A stretch of 64,000 nt of DNA, taken from Acanthopleura granulata (taxonomy: Eukaryota > Mollusca > Polyplacophora > Chitonida > Chitonidae). Shown in pieces: positions 1 to 13,500 of the stretch. Numbering within the stretch: position 1 is the first letter of the stretch; every line of letters starts with the position of its first letter. The translations under genes and the position numbers were made by a program. The DNA lies in contig JABBOT010000005.1 in NCBI GenBank assembly GCA_016165875.1, positions 17,901,131-17,965,130 on the forward strand. Reading direction: 5' to 3'. The notes beneath the pieces were generated by a model, which worked only from the letters and a program-made list of their open reading frames with translations, had not been told where the DNA came from and searched no databases.

Positions 1-1194
1 TTCTGATGATTTTAATATCTTTGGCATTAAAATATGAAGCCATAGTGATTTCAAGACATGCATGTTTACACCCTTTTATGCTTAGTGCATTGTAGGCTGT
101 AATTGCATTGAAGATGTGATATGAACTTATGCATTGGTATCTCCAGGAAGAATGTCACTTTTCTGGGTGGAGGAATTATTAAGTAAATTTGGACAAACTT
201 TCCCACAGCGCAATACACATTGGTGTAAATTTCCTAGATGAACTCCATGTAAGAAGACCGAAATGATGTGCAATGAAGATAGTGCAAATATAGTTACAGG
301 TGTGAATACCCATGTATAAACACTGTGGTGTGCAGTAATGATGTTTACAGCTGTTGTTGTGGGCGGGAGCTCCACCTGGTGGACAAGTGGTTCTCCTCTG
401 TTGTATACTGAGTTGGCACTTCCGGCTTGGAGTGGTGTACATGTACGTGCTATTTCGCGTTGTTTCTCAGGTTGCTTTGTATAGGCAGTGTGGTTGGAAC
501 ATGATGATGGAAATGAAAGGCTTGAGATGTAACATCTTAGCAAACAGGTGAGTAGGTGAGAGGAATTAGGAACAGACAGGAACAGGTGTAAGTAGTGTCA
601 GCTTTTCCCACAAGCTAATGTACTCTAAGAAAAAAAAAACTGACTTTTCTCTTGTCTGATCAAGCATGTGATTAAATATACTCAATACAGTCTCTGATAA
701 GTCCTGCATATGGAAGGCTCTTTGAGACCTGTCAAGACCTTTTACCTGTGGCTGTACAGGATTTACTTTTGCAGACAAGACAGTGAAAGCACTGTCTAAG
801 TAACATGAAAGTTTGCACAGAACACAATCTGCTTCAGGGCTACACGAAAGCCAAACGTATGATTCGTTGATGTCTTTAATTTAAGTATGCTGCTAGCTGT
901 TATAGGGAGGTGTACATGTACTTTTCTAAGTGTCTTCCATTTCTGTTCATTTCAGTATACCCTCCTATTTTATCTTTCACCTCTTTGCCTGCTTGCTACT
1001 TTCCTAAGGTGAGTAAGATACCTGACTGTGCCTGAGATTTCAAATATGGATTGTTGTGGCTTTGAGAAGCTCACATGCAAGTTACTCGTCCACTTATTCA
1101 TTGAAATCAGGGTTGGCTGGATAGAAGCAAAGGCTACCATTAGACTGGTCAAGAACATATGTGTGACATGTTCCATGTCTTTTGAGTATTACAG
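1..1194. other. Gene-free stretch
   Basis: AT-rich sequence with short open frames in several directions; none has splice borders plus a recognisable protein motif. TACATGTA occurs twice. Nothing else supported. Confidence 0.5.
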
Positions 1195-1206
1195 AGAAAG
1201 AATGAT

Positions 1207-1537
1207 ACCCGCCCGGTTAGTGCAGTTGGTAGAGCGTCCGCTTTCTGGGTTCAAACCTGGCTCGGGTCATACCAAAGACTTTAAAAAATCGTACATCCTG
1301 CTTCCTCGCTAGGCGCTCAGCAATAAGAGCATAGAGGGTGGACTGGTCGGCCCGGTGTCAGTATAATGTGACTGGGTGAGGGGGCTTGTTGGGTGTCTTC
1401 GGCAAGTCGTCTCGGTGAGGCAGCACCAGATAAAAGATACGGTGGAAATCCGTCCTGCACCAAGGAGACACCGTCTTCATATAAGTGAAATAATTCTTGA
1501 GTAGATCATTAAAAAATAAGCATTCATTCATTCATTC
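1207..1537 (+). mobile_element. tRNA-derived SINE with 12-bp target-site duplications
   Basis: Flanking direct repeats AGAAAGAATGAT occupy 1195-1206 and 1538-1549. Inside, the 5' end has an A box TAGTGCAGTTGG (1218-1229) and a B box GGTTCAAACC (1248-1257), the RNA polymerase III promoter of a tRNA-like head. A central body follows, then a 3' part containing ATAAGTGAAATAATTCTTGA, ending in a (CATT)n tail. The body, with GGCGCTCAGCAATAAGAG and CGGCCCGGTGTCAGTATAAT, reminds me of the widespread metazoan SINE cores described in molluscs (Meta-SINE type), but the exact family name is from memory. Perfect TSDs suggest a fairly recent LINE-mediated insertion. Confidence 0.88.
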
Positions 1538-1549
1538 AGAAAGAATGAT

Positions 1550-4500
1550 GATACAGTTGTCTATATTTATAGGCCTTTAGTAGTCATTGGTGAACTGATT
1601 AAGTGTTGCTAATCATGATACCTGATGTAATGACATTACAGTTTTGTAGGGCCATAGATTAAACCATAATTTGAAATAAGGGCATCTCATTTCCACTTTC
1701 TCCTCTACTTGCTCTGTCTTTCCTATGTTAATTTGTCAGAATAGGGTATCTCAAGAACAGTGAGACACCCCCCCTGGGGTGGGAGGCCATTTTGATTGGG
1801 CTATTTTTTTGTTGTTGTTGTTGTTAAATGGATTAACCCGTGAAGAATTTAATTGCTGATCTGTCATTATTTGAACGATCCATGTGATTTTTTGCACTTA
1901 TATGCTCCATTATATATGGCATTGGCAAAGTAGGGATATATTTGGATGATAGTTCTGGTTGTTTGTACGATGTGGTAATTGTTCTTAGGGAATAATAATC
2001 TTATCTTTATCCTCTGAGGGTAAGACAGCTGTGTCAGTATATTATTGATTCTCCCTGAGACTCTCCATACATCAACAAACATTTATATTTATAAACACTT
2101 ACACAATATACCAGTAGACATAAAATGAAAACTGAATGATGTACAAAAATAAAATTTAAAGGAATATATGGTGAAATGAGCTACAGCTGAATTGGTTCTA
2201 AGCTGCGAAGCTTGGGAAACTATGTACATGCTACATTTACAAGAGCCAGACAGTAAATATATCAAGGTGATGAGAACGACTTTATGTAGGCCTACACTAT
2301 TGAATGTAGATGTTACATGGTGGATCAGTGCTGAATGAGACCAAAAATAATTTTACAGGCAACCAGAGAATTTACGGCCAGTATTATTAAACAGTAAAAA
2401 TAATGACATGCCAAAAATGATGATGAAGTGTGACATAATTCAATAAAAAGATCTCGGACCAACATTGACAAGATTGATGGAGGAAAAAAAAAATTCAATA
2501 GTTCAAACAGCGAAATACTCAGCATATGTTACATAACTCTTATTTTGCTTGCACTGAGAATGGAAGACAAATTCTTTGTAAATCCCTGAGGCATTTATTG
2601 TAGGTTATCTAAGTACTATCTTCATGGTTTATTTTTTGTGTGGTGGGCAGCTCCCTGTATGTCATGTTGATTTCTTTATGGCTGAAGACGACTGGCTGTA
2701 AAACCTCTATTGGCTTTGCGCAATGGAGACTGGTTGGAACTAAGATCAACTTTATCATCCTATCTGCCAATCTTGTCTCAGGAAATCAATGGGGTAATGG
2801 AGCAAAAAAAAAAAAACTGTGAATGGATTGAAGTTATTTCTGGGCTAATGCCAAGACGCTCTAAGGCCTTGAAGTATTTGTGCTAGGTGGTAGACTTATC
2901 AAGCCTAGGCTATAACATTCTGCTGGATCTTCCCCTGCCCAGATACTGGGTGGAATGTCTCACAAGGCTGAGTTAAAGAGCGCCCAAAGAGGGTTGACAC
3001 ACAGAACAAATGAGGGATCACATCAAATCTTCTTCCAAACAGACTTGTCCGCAGTTTCCAGAACTTTATCTGTGAAGGTTTAGAGCCAAGGTGCCAGTAG
3101 CACTACATATCTCTCTGGCTCTCCTTGTCTGAAGGTAGGCTGGGGCGACAACAAGAATTTGGCACCAATTTCCAGGCCTCTTAGGAAATTGGTAGTGATA
3201 TTTTTTTCACTCAGCGGGGTAAATGAATCTTTTCCTGCCAACTGACTTCTTCCTGCATGTGTCTTGAAGGACATGGAAAGCTCCATACTGTACTTGTAAT
3301 AATCTAGTGACTGTTTCTGACCTGATGATGGGTGTCTGTCAGAGCTATCTCTTGTATACTCTCTGTAATCTTAACTCACTCCTCAGCTCTGGAAATTGCC
3401 TTTGATCATTGCTTTTTCAAGGAACATTTTGGCTGAGGTATTTTTTTGCAAATTTTTAGCATAAAACTAACTATCTACGTTGTAAAAACAAGAAGCTGGA
3501 AAGCACAGTACATTCATTTTCTTATCTCATTGCCAAAAAGTATAAAAGGTTATGACCTTTCTGTACATTTGTGTTTTGCAAGTCAAATCCATTGGTTTCA
3601 CATATACATGTGTAAGTTTGCTGAAGGCCATGAAGGAATTAGGCAACAGTTCCTAGTGTTTGGTAGCTTAATATTTTATGCCATAGGATTAGCCATCCAC
3701 CTGTCCACCTGTCTACAGGTGAAATTTAAAATTAATGTTCATCAAGTTCAAATAAAATGGCCTCAGCAAGGGGTGTTTGCATTTCTGGCTGACCCCGTGC
3801 TTTAATTATGCTCATTTATGCAAATCTGTCACACTGGCAGGGAAGTCTACATGTGCAAATCAAGCTAAGTTTTGGAACTTCATTCTTTGGAACTAAATTG
3901 TAGTGAAAGTGTGTGCTGTTCGTTTTAGGATAACTGAACAGTCCATATTCCATAAAATGTGACTTTTTGACCCAAGGTTGGACCAGAACCATATTTGGAA
4001 TTACAAAACGTGACCCTGAGTGAAAATCTGTGTATTTCTGGTTTATGACAAGAGTCAAACTATAGCATCCCATGAAAATAGCCAGAGGGCCCTATTCATC
4101 CCTGAAGACTTGGCCTTGGGTTTGCTGGCGCCTCCACGGCCAGGTTTGCCAGGTTCTGATGCCAAGGCACGCCAATTGTCAGTGTGCAGTTGTATGCTAC
4201 GCTCTTGTTAGAGGAAGGTGGATACCAGTGGGGAATGATTTGATTAAGACTTGATATGTGAAATCTCTACCAACACATGTATATGCATACTTTATCAATT
4301 ACATAGTCATGTAATATTCAAATGTCATTGGCCTTAATTTGTACATACATGTATATTTGTCGAGGTCACACTTTAACTTGTTTTTGCACAAAGACGCAAA
4401 TTTGATTGCGATTTATGGTTATTATGGTCACATTGATATATTTGGATAAACACTAATGTGGTAACAGCAGCTTCACAAAGTTGTGTTTATTCTTTACATT

Positions 4501-7088
4501 ATTTATTTGTTTATTACTATTATTAGCTGTTCGTAAGAATTTTTCATTCATTTCACTTTTCATATCTTGGTGATTAGATTTATAGGTGGAGGAAACCAAA
4601 GTGCCCAGGTACTAGACAAACTTTATGAAAGTAGAAACTAATTATATAGCCATAGCCAAAACAAAAGCTGGACATGAACACCTCTTTGCATGGACGAGAA
4701 TGTGATGGTCAGAATCACTTTTCCAGATTAAATAGGCACAGACTGTATTATGTTAACAATAATACCAGCTACATGTATGTCAGTTTGAATTACATCCTGC
4801 TTTAATGTCAGTGTATTTTGTTTTGATATTATTGCCGATTCGACAAGGGCAGCTTTATTTCCATAATCAAATTGTTATGATGCATAGATTAACTGTGTTT
4901 AAGGTTTAACATTCTTAGTGTTTCGTCTTTTTGAGGAATTATGGGTTAAGTTGTTTATTTATATATGCCCAATTAAAGTGAAACGTTTGCATATGTATAT
5001 TTTGGAAGTACCAAACTTAGCGTTACCAGTTACATATATGGCACACATCTCTATTTTCCAAAACTACAAACCCTTCCTCAGATTTGTCTGCGGCAGAATT
5101 TAATTTTCTGGAATGTTAGCCATGCATGATGTAGCGTTAACTGGACGACCATGCCATTTAGGCTGCTGGGGATGCCTTTGGCGTCTGGGTGGCTACCACC
5201 ATACATCAAGACTATAAAGACACAGTAACAAAGTCAGGTTCCATACACTCACATTAGCTTAACTGGCAATGATGATGATGATGAACATGTCCGATATTGC
5301 CAGAGTTAAGTTTATCGATCGCTTAATACAAACAGTGCTCTGGGAATAGAAAGGAGCATGCTCCAAGCAGGACTGAGGTTTTCTGGATTGTTTTCTTGTA
5401 TAATATAACATGTTAGAGTTGGCTGTTTTATAGTTACATTTTAAGGAATTAGCATGGATCATAATAGGCTGTTGGTCTTCTTAAGTATACAGGAATGTAG
5501 ATTCTGGCTTCGTTGTTTGATTCATCAGTTTTCTTAGCCATACATGTATCCACTTGGCGCTCTATTGCTAACTTTCAACTTGGTTGTATGTGTATTGATT
5601 TCATTGATGTAAAATTGATTTATTTCTTGGGCTCTTTTTGTTTCATTGAGCTAAAGCATTGTCCAGGAAGTGCTGTAACCTAACATTTTTAGGTGCTTGC
5701 TTTCAGGGCAAGCTAGTAATGAAAACTGCTTGCCCAACGCTCGGTTTTGCTTGCAGTATGTATCATGATACAACAGTGTTTATTAGATCAGTTGTGTACA
5801 TGTATATGTATGTTGAAGTTGTAATGAATTAAAACCAACAGATGTTTCAATCAACATGCATTTTATTTTATAATACCGGTACTCATTACTGCATTGAAAC
5901 AGATAAAAGGAGAAAAGAAATAAATGATTTCTGATTCATGTTTTGTCATTTATTTCCCATCCTTCATTGATTTATAAAATTATCACCCATAGTCCACTGT
6001 AATATTAATTTATAAGCGCATGCATATCTTTCAGTTACGGGTAGGTGAAAGTTTTTTAAAAATGTGTGACTTTTTTCAAACATGCACCTGAAAATGCACC
6101 ATTTATCAGAAGAAGTGTGAAAATAATTTGACGGTTGTAACCTCTTGATCTATCGAGGAATTTCTGAACAGAGTGAGAAGTGAGGTGATTATTCATTGAA
6201 TGCTTGGAGTGGCCCTATTTTGCTTGTTTGTGGATCCCCGTCCTGATCATTTTATAATCAGAATGTTGTGAGCTTTTATTGAGTGATGCTCTCAACTCAA
6301 ACATGTCAACGTGTCGGTAAGCCAGATCTTGCCCTCTGTAGTTTCACAGCCCGCTTTATTCTGATTTGATCTGAATAAAGCAATGGGCATTGTCTGGAAG
6401 TTTGCAGATATTAATCCCTTCATCCGACTTCTGGTAAATCCCAGCCTTTTGGGCTCTTCATGCGAAAATAATATTGCAACAACAACAACATTTTCATACA
6501 TGATGCATTTGAATTCAGACATATACGTAACAGGAATCGAAATCTGTGCCATTATACATTGAAAAATCTTTTCCCTATGCTAGTACTGAGTCAGATATAG
6601 TAGTTGGAATCTTAAACCTCAATTACCAAATAAGCCATGGCTTACATTCGAACATTTTGAAATGCAATTCATAATGTCGCGTTATTTACACGTATTATTT
6701 TGTTAAAAATCCTTGTTTGTTGGCTGTTTTAGCTGTTATTTCATATTTAAATCTTTTCAGGAGAAACTATACCCCATTTCTGGGGGGGGGGAGGCGGGGG
6801 GACAAGATATAGGTCGTGTCATATCTGATAGTTTTGCACTATATTTTATAGCGAGGCTACACCATAAGTATGTACTGGTAGATCATGTTTTTGGCTTTTG
6901 CATTCAATCCAGCTCACGCGCACAAGGATATTCTTCTTTCGAAGTCACAACAGATTCTTTTGAGCGTTTGGTTCTGTCATAAAGTATATATTTGATGTAT
7001 TGAAGATATAGAAAGGCTGCTGGGATTTGTTTATGACCTGTAGTTAGTCAAACAATACTCCATTGCCTCATCTCCTTTTGCCATGAAT
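1550..7088. other. Gene-free stretch
   Basis: AT-rich sequence with simple runs such as (GTT)n near 1811 and (GAT)n near 5268. TACATGTA occurs at several places. No exon, RNA gene or clear mobile element recognised. Confidence 0.45.
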
Positions 7089-8510
7089 GAATATGATCAA
7101 CATGGCCACCAGTCCCTACTCTGCAATATGATCAACATGACCACCAGCCCCTACCGTGGAATATGATCAACATGACCACCATCCCCTACTCTGGGATATG
7201 ATCAACATGACCACCAGTCCCTACTCTGGAATGTGATCAACATGACCACTAATCCCTACTCTGGAATATGATCAACATGACCACCAGTCCCTACTCTGGA
7301 ATGTGATCAACATGACCACCAGCCCCGGCTGGAATATGATCAACATGACCACCAGCCCCTACTCTGGAATATGATCAACATGACCACCAGCCCCGACTCT
7401 GGAATATGATCAACATGACCACCAGCCCCGACTCTGGAATATGATCAACATGACCACCAGCCCCGACTCTGGAATATGATCAACATGACCACCAGCTCCG
7501 ACTCTGAAATATGATCAACATGACCACCAGTCCCTACTCTGGAATGTGATCAACATGACCACCAGTCCCTACTCTGGAATGTGATCAACATGACCACCAG
7601 CCCCGACTGGAATATGATCAACATGACCACCAGCCCTGACTCTGGAATATGATCAGCGTGACCACCAGTCCCTACTGTGGAATATGATCAACATGACCAC
7701 CAGCCCCGACTGGAATATGATCAACATGACCACCAGTCCCTACTGTGGAATATGATCAACATTACCACCAGTCCCTACTGTGGAATATGATCAACATTAC
7801 CACCAGTCCCTACTGTGGAATGTGATCAACATGACCACCAGCCCCGACTCTGGAATATGATCAACATGACCACCAGCCCCGACTGGAATATGATCAACAT
7901 TACCACCAGTCCCTACTGTGGAATATGATCAACATGACCACCAGCCCCGACTCTGGAATATGATCAACATGACCACCAGCCCCGACTCTGGAATATGATC
8001 AACATGACCACCAGCTCCGACTCTGAAATATGATCAACATGACCACCAGTCCCTACTCTGGAATGTGATCAACATGACCACCAGTCCCTACTCTGGAATG
8101 TGATCAACATGACCACCAGCCCCGACTGGAATATGATCAACATGACCACCAGCCCTGACTCTGGAATATGATCAGCGTGACCACCAGCCCCTACCGTGGA
8201 ATATGATCAACATTACCACCAGTCCCTACTGTGGAATGTGATCAACATGACCACCAGTCCCTATTGTGGAATGTGATCAACATGACCACCAGTCCTTACT
8301 GTGGAATGTGATCAACATGACCACCAGCCCCGACTGGAATATGATCAACGTGACCACCAGGCCTGACACTGGAATATGATCAACATGACCACCAGGCCTG
8401 ACCCTGGAATATGATCAACATGACCACCAGGCCTGACCCTGGAATATGATCAACGTGACCACCATCCGCTACTCTGGCATATGATCAACATGATCACCAG
8501 TCCCTACTCC
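7089..8510. repeat. Minisatellite, ~35-bp unit, about 40 copies, with 519-bp internal duplication
   Basis: Tandem array with consensus unit close to GGAATATGATCAACATGACC followed by ACCAGTCCCTACTCT (35 bp); a 33-bp variant lacks CT before GGAA. Units differ at a few fixed positions (AGTCCCTAC, AGCCCCGAC, AGGCCTGAC; CATGACC, CATTACC, CGTGACC). The block 7492-7668 recurs at 8011-8187 without difference, an offset of 519 bp, so part of the array was amplified as a multi-unit block. Unit lengths of 35 and 33 shift frame each copy, so the array does not encode a repeat protein. The start near 7089 and the end near 8510 are diverged units. Confidence 0.95.
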
Positions 8511-10414
8511 ACGTCAGAGAAAGCTAATGGTGGTAATTGTTTGCAATTTTACACAGATATTTGGACAAGGCAGATGAAAGGTTACAACAAACGATCGAAA
8601 GATTATCAACATGTTGCAGATTATGGGTTGGTATTTGTTTTTGAGCTCACATACATGTAAGTCACTTGCACTTGCCTATTTCACTTGCAAGCGTTAAGTT
8701 ACACCACTGCCATGCCACAGGTAATCAGCCCCCAGCCAATGAGCTTTCAGGTGTGAACTACAACTTTTGCAGGTTCAGGAGGTTCTTAACCGGTCATGCA
8801 TGTGTTTTTCATGCACTCGAGGTTTTCTTCACCTTCTTGAACATGGGAAAAACGCTTGGCTATTGCATTAAACAGCAATCTGTCAAAAAAAAATTAATAA
8901 ATATAAATAAATAATAAAGCAAAAATAACCTGATTTATTTGTTTTTTTTTTTTTTTTTGCCCTGTTGGCCTGACCACCGTTGAAATAAAGAGATACATAT
9001 ATCTCTATCTATATAAGAGTCTTCAGCTGAACATAAAATGCCAATGATAGAATTAATTCAATTGAATTTTTCATATTACTGTTTTTGTTTAGCAAAGATT
9101 TCAAAAGAAATTTGTGAGCTGGATTTTGCGTGCATGCAGCATTTAATAGGGTTATTTGCACTTTTTGGTTTTTAATTTGTAGCGATTATGTTTGGGCTGA
9201 AAATCAGTTTTGTTTTACTTAAGTTTTAACAGAGTAACACTCGGGGAATATAAAAAGAGAAAATTACTAAAAAGAACTGAGATGTTGAGTGAAATTATTG
9301 TAAGAAAAGAAATTCTAACCAACTTTTTTTTGGTGATATGTTATTAAGCTAGTGTATTTATATGTAGCATTGTTTTTCAAACTGCCCTAAGAAACTTGTA
9401 AAAGTGGAAATGTTACCAATGAAATCCTGTGCCATATATCTCAAGAAACTTGACAAGATTTTGTATCTGCGGTATGACAGGACACCAGACAAATCAACAT
9501 CTTCAAATAAAGTGGTATCGAATTGTTAAACCTGACATTAATTATATGGATGAGCCTTTAACAGCAGGCCGGATGCCTTTTCAACAGCCAGAATGAGATT
9601 GTAAGTTTGATTTGCACCTCAACAGCTGCTGGTAGACAAGAAGTGTGTTTGATGACAACATATCTCTGCTTTCTGCTAAAAACAAGTCTGCTGTTATTCT
9701 CACTGACAATCACAGACAAATGCTTATTTCACCAGAGCATTCCTCACACGCCCTGTGAGAGGGAGATTTTTTCATACAAGCTGTTCTCATGTTACAAAGC
9801 TTGTCATAATTGTGTAACTGGAATAAATGGTGTGTAAGACTCAACGGCTTATGACGGGGGGACTCAATCTCTGATGTTTGTCCAAAACAACTTTGCACCC
9901 ATGTGTCGCTTTGGCTATGTAGGAACGCGCCGACTTGATTATGTGTAATTTGTCCGCATGCCAAATATAAACAGCCTTTGTATGACCTCAAGCTAGAGCA
10001 CGATGGGCGATTTAACAAAACTCTGATTGAATCTGCACTGGCTCGATATTATTGATCATGCTGGAGGTGGAAGGGTAATGGTCATAGCCAGAAGTTCTGC
10101 TGTTAGGGGAGCAATGGCCGCAGATCACCAGACCCGAGGTACACTTCATGTGCCAAATTCTCCTAACTCAAGCGCTGTCTTTCTCTCAATTATTATATAC
10201 AGTGACAGAGATGATGAGTTGTAATCCCCTTAAGGCTGTCAGCTCTACTTAAGCTTAAAGAGAAAAAGATCCCTTTACCTAAGTGCACCACCTACTGAAT
10301 CCCAATTATATCCCAACACCCCACGGGAATTAGATGTGTTTTAAGTCCTTGCCCTTAGAGTACAGGATTTATATGTAGGTATACGTGTACTTGCAGGGAA
10401 CTTTGCCTGTATGG
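8511..10414. other. Gene-free stretch
   Basis: AT-rich, with a poly-T run near 8941-8958 and A/T-rich tails near 8885-8920. No exon or RNA gene recognised. Confidence 0.45.
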
Positions 10415-10426
10415 AGGGGTAAAAAA

Positions 10427-10534
10427 TTTATTTATTTGTTTGGTTGGTGTTTTACGCCGTACTTAAGAATATTTCACTTATACGACAGCGGCCAGCATTA
10501 TGGTGGGAGGAAACAGGGACGAGTCCAGTGGAAA
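10427..10534 (-). mobile_element. 5'-truncated SINE (mollusc-type tail) with 12-bp TSD
   Basis: Read on the minus strand it contains CCCACCATAATGCTGGCCGC, then a tail matching ATAAGTGAAATATTCTTAAG, TACGGCGTAAAACACCAACC and AAACAAATAAATAAA. It is flanked by direct repeats AGGGGTAAAAAA (plus strand 10415-10426 and 10535-10546). The tRNA-like head is missing, so the copy is 5'-truncated, as expected for target-primed reverse transcription. Confidence 0.88.
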
Positions 10535-10546
10535 AGGGGTAAAAAA

Positions 10547-13500
10547 AGACAAAAAGCTAAATTCCCGAGTAAATACATGAATTCGCTGGCTTGGGATTCA
10601 TGGATTTTGGTATTATTATTAGACTGAATAGATGATAACCATGCAGATTCTAACTTGTCTGTATTACAAAGGCATCACATGGTGTTAAGCATCAAGCTAA
10701 ATCAGAAATCATGTTCTGTTACAGCACTGGATTTGTCTGATGATCTTGTTTGGTTAGGAATCTGTCAATGGTGCTAATGCAAAGGAGTAGGTGAGGTGTC
10801 GGGAAGGGTGTTAAATGCATGCGTTATCGATGAACCTTTATTGAGATAACCACATAGTGCTTATGTTACACTCCAAAATATTCAATAAACCTTAACAGGA
10901 AAATCTACTCAGTGTTTTGGATGAACAGAAAAGAGTTAGGGCAGTATAGGTACTTAATTTAACCTTTTTGCATTTATTATTTACTTTTTATTAATTGGGA
11001 TACTGTATTTTTGCCATGCATTGAGCATTTTTACATTGTATACGCTGTTGGAATATGAGGAGTGGAAAATTAGTTATATCTGCTACACAGTGTAAATGGC
11101 ATGCCTCAACTTGATGTGGTATTACAACTCCACATCTAGGCAAAGTTATGGCCTGTCAATGGAAAAGATGTCACCTGATGTTGCCTGATATGCATTTTTT
11201 TGCAATACTTGATGTTAGAAGTCCCCTATGTACAATTGTAGTGTGAAGCCCATCAGGTGAACAGTTGTGGAGGAAACAAAATGACATACAGACATAGTTA
11301 AATACACACAAACATATGTGAATGTATGCATACATGAATACCTTTCCCTTTATACTTGCAGTTGGATGTATTTTAGTGCAGTACATGTGTACATAGGAGT
11401 TAAATACTCTATGTGTAATTCATTCATCAAATCAAGTACATTGACATATGGGTGTGAAGGCTGTATGATGATGCACTACCACCACATATCCTGTTTGCTC
11501 AGTTTTGCAGTTTTCTTTGCAGCTCTGCTTCAGTTGGCCATTGTCACCATCATCAGTGGGCAGACCTTTTCTCGGAGCTGAACACTGTACAAGAAGATCA
11601 AGGTTCACTTGATCCTAACTGCCTCCTGTTTATTACCATAACAGCTTTGACCAGTTAACACCCAAGAGGTGTTAGTAAACAAGAATTAGCCTGCAATGAA
11701 CAGAGGAGCCAAAATAGACTAATGGATACTAGAACATTACCAGACCTTGCAGACACCCAACCAGATGGCATTGGCCAGTTTGCTCTTTGACCTACCGCCA
11801 CAGTGGCAACTGAACACTCCTTCAAACCCATTGTTAAATAGTGATGACCAACAAAGATGTAAACATTTGGAAGTCCAGACCTTCTGCTGGTCTCTTAGAC
11901 CAACAGACTTGTTATTGATATACAGGTTATTGTAATACGACCTCAACATATTTTAAGCCAACTCCCTTTCTGACTTGTTCTGTTGGCCATATGGCTTGCC
12001 AGATGCACCTTCTTCTTGTCAGAACGGAATTCAGTCCTGACAGATGACGATATGTGCTGATCTTCAAAGAAGAAATATACGGTATTTGACCTAACATTTC
12101 ATCTGTGACTATAATATTTACTCATTTTGTCCGATTCTAAGAGCTCTATGGATAAAGGTGTTTTGTGGTTAATTTGGAAGGTATGATATGATATCTTGCT
12201 GCAGAATACTTTAAGTTCCATAATTGCAAGTAATGATTTATTACCATAATTTGCTTTATTTGATTATACAGTGTAAAGCTTGGTGGTCTAAGGTGCACCA
12301 TCTTTCTTTCTTCATGTAAAATTACTGAATATAGAGATGTGTTGCAAGGCTCGAAATGACGCGTACATATGTGCACGTATGCACGTGAAAAATGGCCAGT
12401 GCACCAACTTTTTTATGTGGCGTGCACAATGTGCACCTAAATATCTAGAGGCAGAAAGCAGTAAATGATTATTGTCCAGCAATATTGCATTCTTAAAATC
12501 TTTCAAAGTAAGAAAATTCTTTCTCTAGAAACAGATTTCATTAACAGACTCTCGCACAGTAGACATCTGCTGAATCATCAAATGTTAAAAAAGTTTTGAA
12601 GATTGTGCAGGTATTATATAGTACGATTTGTAGGGTTACAACCACTATAACAACCATCCTATGATTGTTTCAAATTTCAAACTTCCAGGAAGCTATGCGC
12701 AATCATTGGTTGCAATGTGTATCTTCTGGTACTGTCACCACATGTCCCTTTTCAACATCCATTTCAAAAATGTACACCTTAAAGGGTGTAATCCTGAGAG
12801 ATTCTTGCTCCATTTCGTCTGTATTTCATAGTAACACCCTTTTAGCACATTGAATGCACCCTTGAAAACGTGTATTCATGGATAAACAGGTTGTTTTTAG
12901 TAAGTTTACACCCATTCAGCACCATTTAAGCTAAGAGTGAACTGATATGACAGTTACGTGCAAACTTGGTTTAGAGTTTGTATGTTTATTAGCCAATGAC
13001 TGCGTGGTTGTTGTAGTGGTTGTTAACCACGTGGAGCCATATCATGACTCCGATTATGAAGTAAATGTACCTCCATTACAAAAGAGTGACTGTTTGACTC
13101 AAGGACTTTTCAAATCTGAATACATGTTGGTAGTGGAACCAAGCATGAGGTTTCAGTTTTTAATGAATTTCAGTTATTTTCCTGTTGAAAACAATCTTTT
13201 TTAAGAAAAGTGAAAACTTAAGGTTTAGTTGTTCACCCACCTGCTGAATATACAATAAGTTAAAGTGTGGAGAAGTTAACAGTTTACTTTCATTTCACAT
13301 GGCCTCATCTGTAGTTTTTTAGAAGCATTTTGAGCCTTGTATTGGCTTTTTCTCCTTAGTGCTATATGAAGGTGTAGATGCAGAATATTAAAAAGGACAG
13401 TTCTGTGGGGGTAAACATATGACATTTGACCTAATATCTCAGATGTGACTACATGTAAGTATCATATTTTACCTGACTGAGAAAGTTTCTGTCATATTGG

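Noticed and set aside
1207..1270. Possible tRNA gene.
   Set aside because: A and B boxes are present but the cloverleaf is incomplete, and TSDs plus a 3' tail show it is the head of a SINE.
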